Assembly: GCA_903891315.1 (NCBI GenBank)
Contig: CAITEF010000662.1
Span: 1-33,052, forward strand
Origin: an uncultured Rhodospirillales bacterium
GTDB taxonomy: Bacteria > Pseudomonadota > Alphaproteobacteria > Acetobacterales > Acetobacteraceae
Length of the DNA stretch: 33,052 bases
Direction of reading: 5' to 3'
Part shown: positions 22,826 to 31,869 of the stretch, piece by piece
Position numbering within the stretch: the stretch's first letter is position 1
Layout of the letters: every line of letters begins with the position of its first letter
Notes under the pieces: model-generated
Seen by the model: only the letters and a program-made list of their open reading frames with translations
What the model was told of the DNA's origin: nothing
Database searches by the model: none
Translations under genes and position numbers: made by a program

Positions 22826-25522
22826 TTAAGCGGAGCCGGGTGAAGTCAACAACGCCTGCAACGCATAGATCGCCTCCATTGCCTCACGCGGGCTCATATT
22901 GTCGGCGTCCAGTGCCGCAAGCGCCACACGCAGCGCATCGGGTTCCGGCGCTGCTGCGGGCGGAACTGCTTGGTTTTGCGCGGCAAACAGCGGCAGGCTG
23001 GCGGCATCCGTCAGGCGTCCGGCGCGCGTCTCCAATGCGGCGAGAAGTTGCCCGGCGCGGCGGACAACCGGGGCAGGCACGCCCGCGAGCTTGGCGACAT
23101 GCACGCCCCAGCTCCGCCCGGCGGCTCCCTTCGCCACCTCGTGCAGGAACACGACCTCCCCACGCCAATCCTTCACCCGCATCGCGTGCGGGGCGAGATT
23201 GGGCAATTCGCCGGAGAGTTCCGACAATTCATGGAAATGGGTGGCGAAGATCGTCCGGCATCGGATCGAGTTGTGCAGCGCCTCCAACACCGCCCAGGCA
23301 ATCGCCAGCCCGTCGAGCGTGGCCGTGCCGCGCCCGATTTCGTCCACCACCACCAGAGAGCGCGGGCCCGCCTGATGCAGGATGGACGCGGTCTCGGTCA
23401 TCTCGACCATGAAGGTGGAGCGACCGCGCGCGAGGTCATCGGCGGCACCGACGCGGGAGAACAGCCGATCCACGATGCCGATCCGCGCCGAGGCGGCGGG
23501 GACGGGCAGACCGGCCTGGGCGAGAATGACCATCAGCGCGTTCTGTCGCAGGAAGGTCGATTTGCCCGCCATGTTCGGCCCGGTGAGCAGCAGCACGCGG
23601 CCATCGGGCGGGAGTGCGCAATCATTCGGTACAAACGCCGCCTGCCCGGCGATGGCGGCTTCGACCACCGGGTGACGCCCGGCTGAGATGTTGAAATCCG
23701 CGCCATCGGTCAGTGTCGGACGGTTCCAGGTGCCGGGTGCGGCGAGGCTTGCGGCGGATTGCACAACGTCGAGGCGGGCGAGTGCGTCGGCACAGCGGGC
23801 GAGGCTGTCGGCTTGGGCGAGCACGTCGGCGACCAAGGTGGCGAAGATCGCGCGCTCCCGAATCCAGGCCCGCTCAGCGGCCTCGGCGATGCGGCGGTCG
23901 AGATCGGAGAGTTCCGGCGTGGTGAAGCGTGCGCCGTTGGCCATCCCCTGGCGCAATGTGAGCAGCGGGTTGTCGCGCAGCTTCTCCACCGCCACCGCCG
24001 GGGCTTCGATAACATATCCGAGTTGCGCGTGATGCTTGATCTTTAGGCTCGCCACCCCGAAACGCTGGGCGAAATCGAGTTGGAGGGCGGCGATCACGCG
24101 CCTGCTGTCGTCGCGCAGGGCTCGATGCGCGTCGAGTTCACCGTCGAAACCGGCGGCAATCGCGCCTTCTTCCAGACGCGCCGGGGCTGGGTCGGCAAGG
24201 GCTGCGTTCAGGCGGTCGCAGAGGGTGGGATCGATGTCGAGATCGGCGCGGATGTCGAGCAGGAAGCGCGGCAGTATTTCACCGTCATTGCGAGCGGAGC
24301 GAAGCAACCCAGAAGTGCCGCCAAGTGACTCTAGGGTTACTTCGTCGTGCCTCCTCGCAATGACGAGCAGGGAACGCAACGCAATCGCCGCCTGCATCCC
24401 GGCCCGCACCGCCCCCAAATCGCGCGGGGTCCCGCGCCCGAGCGACAGCCGCCCCAAGGCGCGCGCAATATCCGGCACACCGCGCAGGCTCGCGCGGAGC
24501 TGCGAGGCCAGTTCAGGCACGGCAAGCAGATGCCCCCATCCCGCCTGCCGCTCGATAATCGCGTCCAGATCGGTCAGCGGAGCCGACAACCAGCCCGACA
24601 ACAGCCGCGTGCCCGGCGCGGTCAGCGTGCGCTGAACCGAGGCGAGCAGCGTGTGCGCCGTGCCGCCATCCCGCGCACGGGTGATCTCCAAACTCGCGCG
24701 CGTTGCCGCATCCAACTCCAACCGCCCGGCCTCGCCCAGCGGCACCGGACGCGACAGATGCGGCAACTGCCCGGCTTGGGTCAGCCGCACATAATCGAGC
24801 AGAATCGCCGCCGCCTGCGCCTCGGCATCGGAGAAATTGCCGAACGCGTCGAGCGACGCTGCCCCGAACGCCTCCTGCAACACTCGCCGCGCTTGTCCCG
24901 CAGGAGCCGCGCGTGCCTCGGATTGCGAGCGCCCGGCGAAATCGCCGAGATCAACCCGACCTGACGCCAAAATCTCCGCCGGATCGAGCCTGCCGAGCAG
25001 AGCCGCCAGACCCTCGGCGGTGACAAACTGCGTCTCGAACAGCCCGGTTGAGATATCGAGCCACGCCGCCCCAACCCCGCCATCGCTGGCCACCAACCCG
25101 GTGAGCAGATTGGCGCGGGCGGATTCGAGCAGAGATTCCTCAGTGAGCGTCCCCGGCGTCACCAGCCGCACCACATCCCGTCTGATCGGGGCTTTGCCGA
25201 CCCGCAATTTCGGGTCCTCCATCTGCTCGCCCACCGCGACCCGGAATCCGCGCCGGATCAGCCGTGCCAGATAGGCCTCCGCCGCATGCACCGGCACGCC
25301 ACACATCGGAATTGGCGCACCACCATGTTCGCCGCGATGGGTGAGGGCGATGTCGAGCGCCACCACGGCGGCTTCCGCGTCGGCGAAGAACATCTCGTAG
25401 AAATCGCCCATGCGGAAAAACAGCAGCGCATCCGGGTTGCGCGCCTTCAACTCGAACCACTGCGCCATCGCGGGCGTGGCACCATTCGACTCGGGGGGCT
25501 GAAGGTTTGGTGTGCGGGTCAT
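22826..25522 (-). CDS. mutS: DNA mismatch repair protein MutS
   Basis: This recognises mismatches and loops and starts repair with MutL. It is 898 residues. The mismatch-binding Phe41-x-Glu43 is in GDFYEMF. Walker A GPNMAGKST spans 648-656, Walker B VVVDEIGRGTATLDG follows, and THFHELSEL is the composite-site histidine region. ATPase, core and clamp blocks (RALRDDSRRVIAAL, LGYVIEAP) look intact. Between residues 386 and 414 an extra segment, VIARRHDEV...LLRSARNDG, is the translation of a palindromic repeat (24283-24365). It interrupts the core/lever domain before LDIRADLDID and keeps the frame. Whether the protein works normally with it is unknown, but the rest shows no decay. First gene of the run mutS-glnD; divergent from maeB. 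Confidence 0.97.
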   Translation of the reverse strand: MTRTPNLQPPESNGATPAMAQWFELKARNPDALLFFRMGDFYEMFFADAEAAVVALDIALTHRGEHGGAPIPMCGVPVHAAEAYLARLIRRGFRVAVGEQMEDPKLRVGKAPIRRDVVRLVTPGTLTEESLLESARANLLTGLVASDGGVGAAWLDISTGLFETQFVTAEGLAALLGRLDPAEILASGRVDLGDFAGRSQSEARAAPAGQARRVLQEAFGAASLDAFGNFSDAEAQAAAILLDYVRLTQAGQLPHLSRPVPLGEAGRLELDAATRASLEITRARDGGTAHTLLASVQRTLTAPGTRLLSGWLSAPLTDLDAIIERQAGWGHLLAVPELASQLRASLRGVPDIARALGRLSLGRGTPRDLGAVRAGMQAAIALRSLLVIARRHDEVTLESLGGTSGLLRSARNDGEILPRFLLDIRADLDIDPTLCDRLNAALADPAPARLEEGAIAAGFDGELDAHRALRDDSRRVIAALQLDFAQRFGVASLKIKHHAQLGYVIEAPAVAVEKLRDNPLLTLRQGMANGARFTTPELSDLDRRIAEAAERAWIRERAIFATLVADVLAQADSLARCADALARLDVVQSAASLAAPGTWNRPTLTDGADFNISAGRHPVVEAAIAGQAAFVPNDCALPPDGRVLLLTGPNMAGKSTFLRQNALMVILAQAGLPVPAASARIGIVDRLFSRVGAADDLARGRSTFMVEMTETASILHQAGPRSLVVVDEIGRGTATLDGLAIAWAVLEALHNSIRCRTIFATHFHELSELSGELPNLAPHAMRVKDWRGEVVFLHEVAKGAAGRSWGVHVAKLAGVPAPVVRRAGQLLAALETRAGRLTDAASLPLFAAQNQAVPPAAAPEPDALRVALAALDADNMSPREAMEAIYALQALLTSPGSA
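24283..24365. repeat. Palindromic element inserted in frame in mutS
   Basis: This 83-bp element is bounded by perfect 12-bp inverted repeats CGTCATTGCGAG (24283-24294) and CTCGCAATGACG (24354-24365). An inner stem pairs GAAGCAACCCAGA (24301-24313) imperfectly with TCTAGGGTTACTTC (24330-24343). It is read in frame on the minus strand as about 28 residues of MutS. The ends match a dispersed repeat type common in alphaproteobacterial intergenic DNA (CGTCATTGCGA...), and a relative lies at 27981-28061. Confidence 0.9.
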
Positions 25523-25565
25523 GCAGCACTGTTACCCAAGCTGGCCGCATGTGCGAAGCCACCGG

Positions 25566-25595
25566 CTTGTGTCAATCTTCGGGAGTCGGTTATAA
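25566..25595 (+). promoter_or_regulatory. Candidate sigma-70 promoter of maeB
   Basis: TTGTGT (25566-25571) and TATAAA (25590-25595) are 18 bp apart, in the short divergent gap between mutS and maeB and about 35 bp before the maeB start. The -10 matches five of six consensus bases, the -35 only the TTG part. Confidence 0.4.
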
Positions 25596-25630
25596 AGTTG
25601 CTCAAGAAACGCTTTGGGGGAAATTATCAT

Positions 25631-27952
25631 ATGGCCGAGACCACTCCTGACAAGCACGATTCCCGCACCGCGCGGGTCTCGGCCGAAGAAGCCCTCGCTC
25701 TGCACAGCTCGGGTCGCCCTGGCAAATTGGAGACCCGCATCTCCAAGCCGATTGCCACTGCGCGCGATCTCAGCCTTGCCTATTCGCCCGGTGTGGCCGA
25801 GCCCTGCTTGGAGATCTTCAAGGATCCCGCGACGGCTTATGAATACACCACCAAGGGCAACATGGTCGCAGTCGTCTCGAACGGCACCGCGGTCCTTGGC
25901 CTCGGCAATCTCGGCGGTCTTGCCTCCAAGCCGGTGATGGAGGGCAAGGTCGCCCTGTTCAAGCGCTTCGCCGATGTCGATGGCATCGATCTCTGCCTCG
26001 ACACCGAAGACGTTGACCAGGTGATCAACTGCGTCCGCTACCTCGGCCCGTCTTTCGGCGGCATCAACCTTGAAGACATCAAGGCCCCCGAGTGTTTCAT
26101 CATCGAGCAGCGCCTGCGCGAGCTGATGGACATCCCCGTCTTCCACGACGACCAGCACGGCACCGCCATCGTTGCAGCCGCCGGCATGATCAATGCCTGC
26201 CATCTGACCGGGCGCGACCTCAAGACCTTCAAGCTGGTGGTCAACGGCGCGGGTGCCGCTGCGATTGCCTGCGTCGAGCTGCTGAAATCGATGGGTGCGC
26301 ATCCGCAGAACATCATCCTATGTGACACCAAGGGCGTGGTCTATCAGGGCCGCATCGAGGGCATGAATCAGTGGAAGTCGGCGCATGCTGTGAAAACCGA
26401 TGCCCGCACGCTGAAAGAGGCGCTGGTCGGCGCGGATGCGTTCTTCGGCCTGTCGGCCAAGGGCGCGCTGACGCCGGACATGGTCTCGGTGATGGCCGAT
26501 CACCCGATCATCTTCGCGATGGCCAACCCGGACCCAGAGATCACCCCGGAAGAGGCCCGCGCGGTCAGCCCGAATGCAATCATCGCCACCGGACGTTCGG
26601 ATTATCCGAACCAGGTCAACAACGTGCTCGGCTTCCCCTACATCTTCCGTGGCGCGCTCGATGTCCGCGCCTCAACAATCAACGAGGCGATGAAGATCGC
26701 GGCCGCCGAGGCGCTGGCGCAACTGGCCCGCGAAGACGTGCCGGACGAGGTGGCCACCGCAGGCTCCGGCTCGGTGGGTGGCAAGCGTCTGATGTTCGGG
26801 CCGGAATATATCATTCCCAACGCCTTCGACCCGCGCCTGATCTCGCGCATTCCCCCCGCCGTCGCCAAGGCGGCGATGGAGAGCGGTGTGGCGCGTCGCC
26901 CGATTGCAGATTTGCAGAAATACGCCCGTGAACTTTCGGGCCGTCTCGACCCCACCGCCAACGCGCTCGACGCCATCATGGAAGCGGTGCGCGCCAAGCC
27001 GCGTCGCGTGGTGTTCGCCGAGGGCGAGGAAGCCAAGATCGTCCGCGCCGCCGTCGCCTACCGCAATGCGGGCTATGGCACGCCGATCCTGATCGGCCGC
27101 GAAGACCGCGTGCGCGCCACGATGGAAACGCTCGGCCTGGGTGACGCCACCGGCATCGAAATCCACAACGCCCGCCTCAGCCATCGCAACGCGGCCTATA
27201 CCGAGTTCCTTTACAATCGCATGCAGCGCAAAGGCCTGCTCAAGCGCGACTGCCAGCGGATGGTCAATCTCGACCGCAACGTGTTTGCCGGTTGCATGGT
27301 CGCCACCGGTGATGCGGACGCGATGGTCACCGGCCTGACGCGGTCCACCTCGGTGGCGCTTGAGGCGATCAACATGGTGTTCGACACCGCGCCCGGCGCG
27401 CTGGCGTTCGGGTTGACCCTGATGCTGGGCGAGAACGGGCGGGCGATCTTCATCACCGACACGCTGATCCATGAGCGTCCGAACCCGGAACAGCTCGCCG
27501 CCATCGCCATCGGCACCGCCGCCGCTGCCCGACTGTTCGGGCAGGAACCGCGCGTGGCGATGCTGTCCTACTCGACCTTCGGCAACCCGATGCACGACAC
27601 CGGGGACGCGATGCGGGAATCGGTCGCGCTGCTGGATCGCTACAAGCAGGAAGGCCGGGTGATCGATTTCGAATATGACGGTGATATGAGCCCGGATGTG
27701 GCGCTGGATGACGAAATCCGCGCGCTCTATCCGTTCTGCCGCCTGACCGCCTCGGCCAATGTGCTGGTGATGCCGGGCCTGCATTCGGCCCACATCACCT
27801 CGCGCCTCGCCCCACGCCTTGGCGGCGGCGGCACGATCGGGCCGTTGCTGCTCGGGATGTCGCACGCCGCGCAGCTGCTGCCGATGGATGCTTCGGTGAG
27901 CCAGATTGTCGATATCGCGACGATTGCGGCGTATCAGTCGGGACGGAAGTAA
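25631..27952 (+). CDS. maeB: NADP-dependent malic enzyme (MaeB type)
   Basis: This decarboxylates malate to pyruvate with NADP, supplying NADPH and linking the TCA cycle to gluconeogenesis. It is 773 residues. The N-terminal catalytic part has AYSPGVAEPCLEI, PVFHDDQHGTAIVAAAG and the NAD-binding VVNGAGAAAIACVELL. The C-terminal part from about residue 450 (RRVVFAEGEEAKIVRAA...) is a phosphotransacetylase-like domain that regulates MaeB enzymes and is not thought to be catalytic. GGGGGA lies nine bases before the ATG at 25631. The frame is open upstream into the mutS 5' region, but that part is antisense to mutS and not family-like. Followed by a palindromic repeat and a KgtP-like carrier, which suggests use of imported dicarboxylates. 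Confidence 0.95.
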   Translation: MAETTPDKHDSRTARVSAEEALALHSSGRPGKLETRISKPIATARDLSLAYSPGVAEPCLEIFKDPATAYEYTTKGNMVAVVSNGTAVLGLGNLGGLASKPVMEGKVALFKRFADVDGIDLCLDTEDVDQVINCVRYLGPSFGGINLEDIKAPECFIIEQRLRELMDIPVFHDDQHGTAIVAAAGMINACHLTGRDLKTFKLVVNGAGAAAIACVELLKSMGAHPQNIILCDTKGVVYQGRIEGMNQWKSAHAVKTDARTLKEALVGADAFFGLSAKGALTPDMVSVMADHPIIFAMANPDPEITPEEARAVSPNAIIATGRSDYPNQVNNVLGFPYIFRGALDVRASTINEAMKIAAAEALAQLAREDVPDEVATAGSGSVGGKRLMFGPEYIIPNAFDPRLISRIPPAVAKAAMESGVARRPIADLQKYARELSGRLDPTANALDAIMEAVRAKPRRVVFAEGEEAKIVRAAVAYRNAGYGTPILIGREDRVRATMETLGLGDATGIEIHNARLSHRNAAYTEFLYNRMQRKGLLKRDCQRMVNLDRNVFAGCMVATGDADAMVTGLTRSTSVALEAINMVFDTAPGALAFGLTLMLGENGRAIFITDTLIHERPNPEQLAAIAIGTAAAARLFGQEPRVAMLSYSTFGNPMHDTGDAMRESVALLDRYKQEGRVIDFEYDGDMSPDVALDDEIRALYPFCRLTASANVLVMPGLHSAHITSRLAPRLGGGGTIGPLLLGMSHAAQLLPMDASVSQIVDIATIAAYQSGRK

Positions 27953-27980
27953 GGGCTTTCGCCGTCTTTGCGTCTCCCGT

Positions 27981-28061
27981 CGTCATTGCGACGAAGCAAC
28001 CCAGGAATTGCATGGCGTGACTCCTGGGTTGCTGCGTCACCTTCGGCAACACGCAATGACG
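27981..28061. repeat. Palindromic element, second copy, intergenic
   Basis: This 81-bp element has outer arms CGTCATTGCG (27981-27990) and CGCAATGACG (28052-28061) and an inner stem AGCAACCCAGGA/TCCTGGGTTGCT. The layout and bases resemble the copy in mutS. It lies 28 bp after maeB and would form a strong hairpin in the transcript. Confidence 0.9.
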
Positions 28062-28080
28062 ATGGGGGGTCTGTGATGAT

Positions 28081-28103
28081 CGGGAAGGCCTTCCCCCTTC
28101 CCG
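28081..28103. terminator. CGGGAAGG/CCTTCCCG hairpin
   Basis: Perfect 8-bp arms at 28081-28088 and 28096-28103 with a 7-nt loop lie between maeB and the MFS gene. No T run follows, so termination is uncertain; with the repeat just before it, it could separate the two transcripts. Confidence 0.4.
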
Positions 28104-28158
28104 AACACGATCCGCAACGTCTACTCTCGGACAAATTGGTACCGGGGGAGCATTCAAC

Positions 28159-29472
28159 ATGTCGGCGACAGAAACCTTGCGGGGCAGCGATCTGCTCACG
28201 ATGCCACAGCGCATCAAGGCGATTCTTGGCGGATCGATCGGCAATCTGATCGAATGGTATGATTTCTACGTCTACAATTTCTTCGCGCTGTATTTTGCCA
28301 AGGCGTTCTTCCCCGGTTCCGACCCCACCGTCCAGCTCCTCAACACCTTCGGCATTTACGCCATCGGGTTCATGATCCGCCCGGTGGGTGGTTGGGTGCT
28401 CGGTGCCTATGCCGACCGCGCCGGACGCCGCGCCTCGCTGTCACTGTCGGTGACGCTGATGTGCGTCGGCTCGCTGATGATCGCGGTGGCACCGACCTAT
28501 GCCAGTGCGGGCATCTGGGCCCCGATCATTCTGCTCGCCGCCCGCCTGTTGCAGGGGCTTTCGCTTGGCGGCGAATATGGAGCCTCGGCCACCTATCTCT
28601 CCGAGGTCGCGGGCTCGAAGAACCGTGGGTTCTACTCGTCGTTCCAATATGTCACCCTGGTGGGCGGCCAAGTGCTCGGCAGCCTGACATTGCTGCTGAT
28701 GCAAACCCAGTTCACCGGTGCCGAGTTGGAAGCCTGGGGCTGGCGCGTGCCGTTCTATATCGGTGCGGCCTGCGCGGTGTTTGGCCTGTATCTGCGGCGC
28801 GGCCTGATTGAGAGTGCGGAATACGAGGCGGCGAAAAAGGAGCCACGTGGCAATCCGTTCGCCGAATTGCTCAAGTACCCCCGATCGGTGGCGCTGGTGT
28901 TCGGCCTGACGATGGGTGGCACCACGGCGTTCTACACGTACACGACCTATATGCCCGCCTTCCTGGTCAACACCGTCAAGCTGACCCGCGATCAGGCGAC
29001 ATCGATCTCGTTCATCACGCTGCTGATCTTCGCCGCCTTGCAGCCGATCTATGGCGCGATCTCCGACCGCATCGGTCGCCGCCCGGTGCTGATGTTCTTT
29101 GGCATTTTCGGCACGATTTTCACCGTGCCGATCCTGTCCACGTTGGCGGGCATGGCGGGGACGAAGGACTACACCTCCGCCCTGTTGCTCAGCATGGCGG
29201 CGCTGATGATCGTCTGCGGCTATACCTCGATCAACGCGGTGGTGAAGGCGGAGTTGTTCCCAGCCGGTGTGCGTGCCCTGGGCGTGGGCTTCCCCTACGC
29301 GCTGGCCGCCTCGATCTTCGGCGGCACCGCGCCGTTGATCGCCTTGGCGTTCAAGGATGCCGGGATGGAGAGCGTGTTCTACTGGTATGTGACCGGGCTG
29401 ATCTTCCTGTCCCTGCTGGTTTATTACTTCATGCCAGACACCAAGAAGACCTCGCTGATTGATCGGGATTGA
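28159..29472 (+). CDS. MHS-family MFS transporter, KgtP-like
   Basis: This is a 437-residue, 12-helix proton symporter of the metabolite:H+ symporter family. The opening GGSIGNLIEWYDFYVYNFFA is the MHS signature near helix 1, similar to the alpha-ketoglutarate permease KgtP. GAYADRAGRRASL and AISDRIGRRPVLM are the two MFS loop motifs, and LLQGLSLGGEYGASATYLSE is the conserved helix-4/5 block. The ribosome binding site GGGGGAG sits nine bases before the ATG. Known substrates of the family include alpha-ketoglutarate, citrate, proline/betaine and shikimate. Next to malic enzyme, an organic acid is likely but not proven. A sensor kinase gene converges 30 bp downstream. Confidence 0.88.
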   Translation: MSATETLRGSDLLTMPQRIKAILGGSIGNLIEWYDFYVYNFFALYFAKAFFPGSDPTVQLLNTFGIYAIGFMIRPVGGWVLGAYADRAGRRASLSLSVTLMCVGSLMIAVAPTYASAGIWAPIILLAARLLQGLSLGGEYGASATYLSEVAGSKNRGFYSSFQYVTLVGGQVLGSLTLLLMQTQFTGAELEAWGWRVPFYIGAACAVFGLYLRRGLIESAEYEAAKKEPRGNPFAELLKYPRSVALVFGLTMGGTTAFYTYTTYMPAFLVNTVKLTRDQATSISFITLLIFAALQPIYGAISDRIGRRPVLMFFGIFGTIFTVPILSTLAGMAGTKDYTSALLLSMAALMIVCGYTSINAVVKAELFPAGVRALGVGFPYALAASIFGGTAPLIALAFKDAGMESVFYWYVTGLIFLSLLVYYFMPDTKKTSLIDRD

Positions 29473-29502
29473 CGGCTCTCATTCGGCGACCGGTTGACCT
29501 GA

Positions 29503-31749
29503 TCAAGACGAGGCCGCGAGTTCGGGGATCCAGGCGGGCAGGGATATGGTGAACACCGCACCATCGTTGCGGTTGGCCACCGTGATCTGCCCGCCCATTT
29601 TCTCGATCAGCCCGCGGCAGAGCGACAGGCCAACCCCGACGCCCGCGCCGGCAGACTTGGTGGTGACGAACGGTTCGAAGATTCGTCCGATCACTGCTTC
29701 CGGCACACCACCGGCGTGGTCGGCAATTTCCAAGATGACGTTGTTGCCGGAGCGGCGGGCGTCGATCTCGACGATGCGAAGAGCGTTCGGGGCGGCCAAG
29801 TAAGCGTCGATTGCGTTGTTGATCAAGTTGATCATCACCTGTTCGACCGGAATCGTGTCTCCCAAGACCATCGGCAGGTTCGGTTCCAGTTTCGAGTTGA
29901 TCACGACCTTAACCTGCTGCAGCCGAAGATAGATCATCTCGGTCGCTGAGGTGAGCGCGTCGGAAATGCTCGTCACGCCTCGTGAGCCCGGCGCGGCATG
30001 GGCAAACACCCGCATATGGTCGAGCACGCCCGCGGCGCGCTGTGTCCTCGACAAGATCTTGTCGAATTTTTCGAGCACTTTGGGCAATTTTACGCTGCTG
30101 GCTTCAAGCAGCATCGCGCCATTCGACGCGGCCATGGCGATCATGGTCAGGGGTTGGCTCAACTCATGCGCCAAATTGGCCGCCATCTCCCCCAAGGTCA
30201 TCAGCCGTGAACTCTCCTGCATCACCATCATCGCCTCGCGCTCTGCCGTGACGTCCGTGACAAAGCCGACCAAATCCAGGTCGTTGACGCCCGCTGATTC
30301 TGGAGACGATACGGCGGCGCTCGCCGGACGTGGCCGCAGATAGAGCCGCAGCCAATGCTTGCGTGGATCGTCTGCGCCGCTCTCGTGTTGCATCCGAATC
30401 GGAACATCAACATTGACCTCCAACGCCGAGCGCAGCTTTTGGAAGCACATCGCAAGGTCCGCTGTTGGCAGTTCCGCGAGTGCTGCGTTGAGCATGACAT
30501 CAGCGGGGCTGGGGGCGGTGAGATTGCCAAGCATTCGGCCAAGACCGCCATCGACCTTGGTCACACGAAGGAGGTGCCCCTCCAGTCGTGCACACAGCAA
30601 CAGGCCTGGGGCGACAGCGACGATCTCACTCAGCCGCGCCTCGGTGGCCAGTTTCGCGCGCCGGATGATTTCCGCAACCAGCGAGGCGCGGATCAGCAGC
30701 AGCATCACCGCTGCCAGAATCATCGACAGGTTGGTCAAGGCAATCAGCGCCACCAACTGCCTTTTCTCCTCCCGGATCAGCAGTGCTGTAGTTCCCTGCG
30801 CCCGCTGCATATCGATGCCCGCCACGATTGCAAGATCGTAATCGTATCCTGCGAGTCGGCGTATCGCATAAGCCCGCAAGCGACCGTCGCGAACGGAATT
30901 GACCACTGTAACATATTTGCCATCGTGGAGTTTCCCGAACGGAACCGGCATATACTCGGGGAAGGCGGTATTGCTGGAATTCGCCCCGACCGCACTCATC
31001 AGCACCGCGCCGTCAGACCGCACCAGCGCCGTCACGTCGTTGGCGCCGATTTGGATCCCGGCAGAAAAATATTGCAGCATATCTGCTTTTACGGAGACCA
31101 CCGAGGCTCCGCGCAGCCTCCCTGCTTCATCGCGCACGGCGGCGGAAAATTGCACCGTTTTTTCACCCGACACACGCCCGAGCACCGGCGTGCTGACGAA
31201 ATTCTCCGCCCCGTTCTTCAGGATGGCGCGAATATGCTCGCGATCCGACAGGTCCACAGGCCCTCCATCGATCGGCAAATTCGACCAGAGCAGACGGCCG
31301 GAGAGGTCCGTCGCGGCCACCTGGATGACACCCGAGCGGATCATGGACAAGGCCGTGTCCAGGTCGTGACGGCCCTCCGCCGCACGTTTTGGATCCCCCG
31401 CTTCGATGCTCGATGATAATGTCCGCGCGAGGCTTTGCAAGGCGGCGACTCGAAGTATCGGGTTGCTCAGCAACTGCTCAATCGCCGCCGCCCGCTCCTC
31501 GGCGGCGGCGCTAACCGCGGCCACCCGACTTTCATGAAGGCGTGCCCAGCGATCCTTCGCGTTGTCCCACAACCAGACAGAAATCACAGCGCCAACTATC
31601 AGCACGCACGCCATCAGCCAGAACGGACGCAGCGCCAACAGCGAAGTTTCCAACCGCGGACCCAGCGGGGCAAACACGCGAAGCTTGGCGGCAAATGGCC
31701 GCGCCATGCGCTGGAGAGGATCAGCCGATCTGTCAAATATCAAACGCAT
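29503..31749 (-). CDS. Membrane sensor histidine kinase, orphan
   Basis: This is a two-component sensor in the inner membrane, about 748 residues. A helix near residue 50 and another near 345 (numbered from a possible GTG at 31767) enclose about 270 periplasmic residues resembling a double-Cache/PDC ligand domain (AATDLSGRLLWSN, SVVSVKADMLQYF). A PAS-like region follows (about 375-510). The phosphoacceptor His534 is in GEMAANLAHELSQPLTMI, then the ATPase domain with NNAIDAY (Asn650), ADHAGGVPE and GVGVGLSLCRGL. The HisKA block is like DctB/FixL-type kinases. No response regulator gene is in the window. Start uncertain: ATG 31749 or GTG 31767, both with poorly spaced purine runs. Convergent with the KgtP-like gene, so it may sense a dicarboxylate. 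Confidence 0.88.
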   Translation of the reverse strand: MRLIFDRSADPLQRMARPFAAKLRVFAPLGPRLETSLLALRPFWLMACVLIVGAVISVWLWDNAKDRWARLHESRVAAVSAAAEERAAAIEQLLSNPILRVAALQSLARTLSSSIEAGDPKRAAEGRHDLDTALSMIRSGVIQVAATDLSGRLLWSNLPIDGGPVDLSDREHIRAILKNGAENFVSTPVLGRVSGEKTVQFSAAVRDEAGRLRGASVVSVKADMLQYFSAGIQIGANDVTALVRSDGAVLMSAVGANSSNTAFPEYMPVPFGKLHDGKYVTVVNSVRDGRLRAYAIRRLAGYDYDLAIVAGIDMQRAQGTTALLIREEKRQLVALIALTNLSMILAAVMLLLIRASLVAEIIRRAKLATEARLSEIVAVAPGLLLCARLEGHLLRVTKVDGGLGRMLGNLTAPSPADVMLNAALAELPTADLAMCFQKLRSALEVNVDVPIRMQHESGADDPRKHWLRLYLRPRPASAAVSSPESAGVNDLDLVGFVTDVTAEREAMMVMQESSRLMTLGEMAANLAHELSQPLTMIAMAASNGAMLLEASSVKLPKVLEKFDKILSRTQRAAGVLDHMRVFAHAAPGSRGVTSISDALTSATEMIYLRLQQVKVVINSKLEPNLPMVLGDTIPVEQVMINLINNAIDAYLAAPNALRIVEIDARRSGNNVILEIADHAGGVPEAVIGRIFEPFVTTKSAGAGVGVGLSLCRGLIEKMGGQITVANRNDGAVFTISLPAWIPELAASS

Positions 31750-31869
31750 ACCCCCACGATCCACCACTCCTCATCTCGAGCGACTATGATCAAATGTTCG
31801 GACGCAGGATCCCGCCGCGAGGCGACACGTATGATCAGACAGCCCACCGACCGGCAGGAAGTTAGGCGA

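Noticed and set aside
25286-25630. Long N-terminal extension of MaeB
   Set aside because: It is antisense to the mutS 5' end and unlike malic enzymes; the ATG at 25631 has a ribosome binding site and the family N-terminus.
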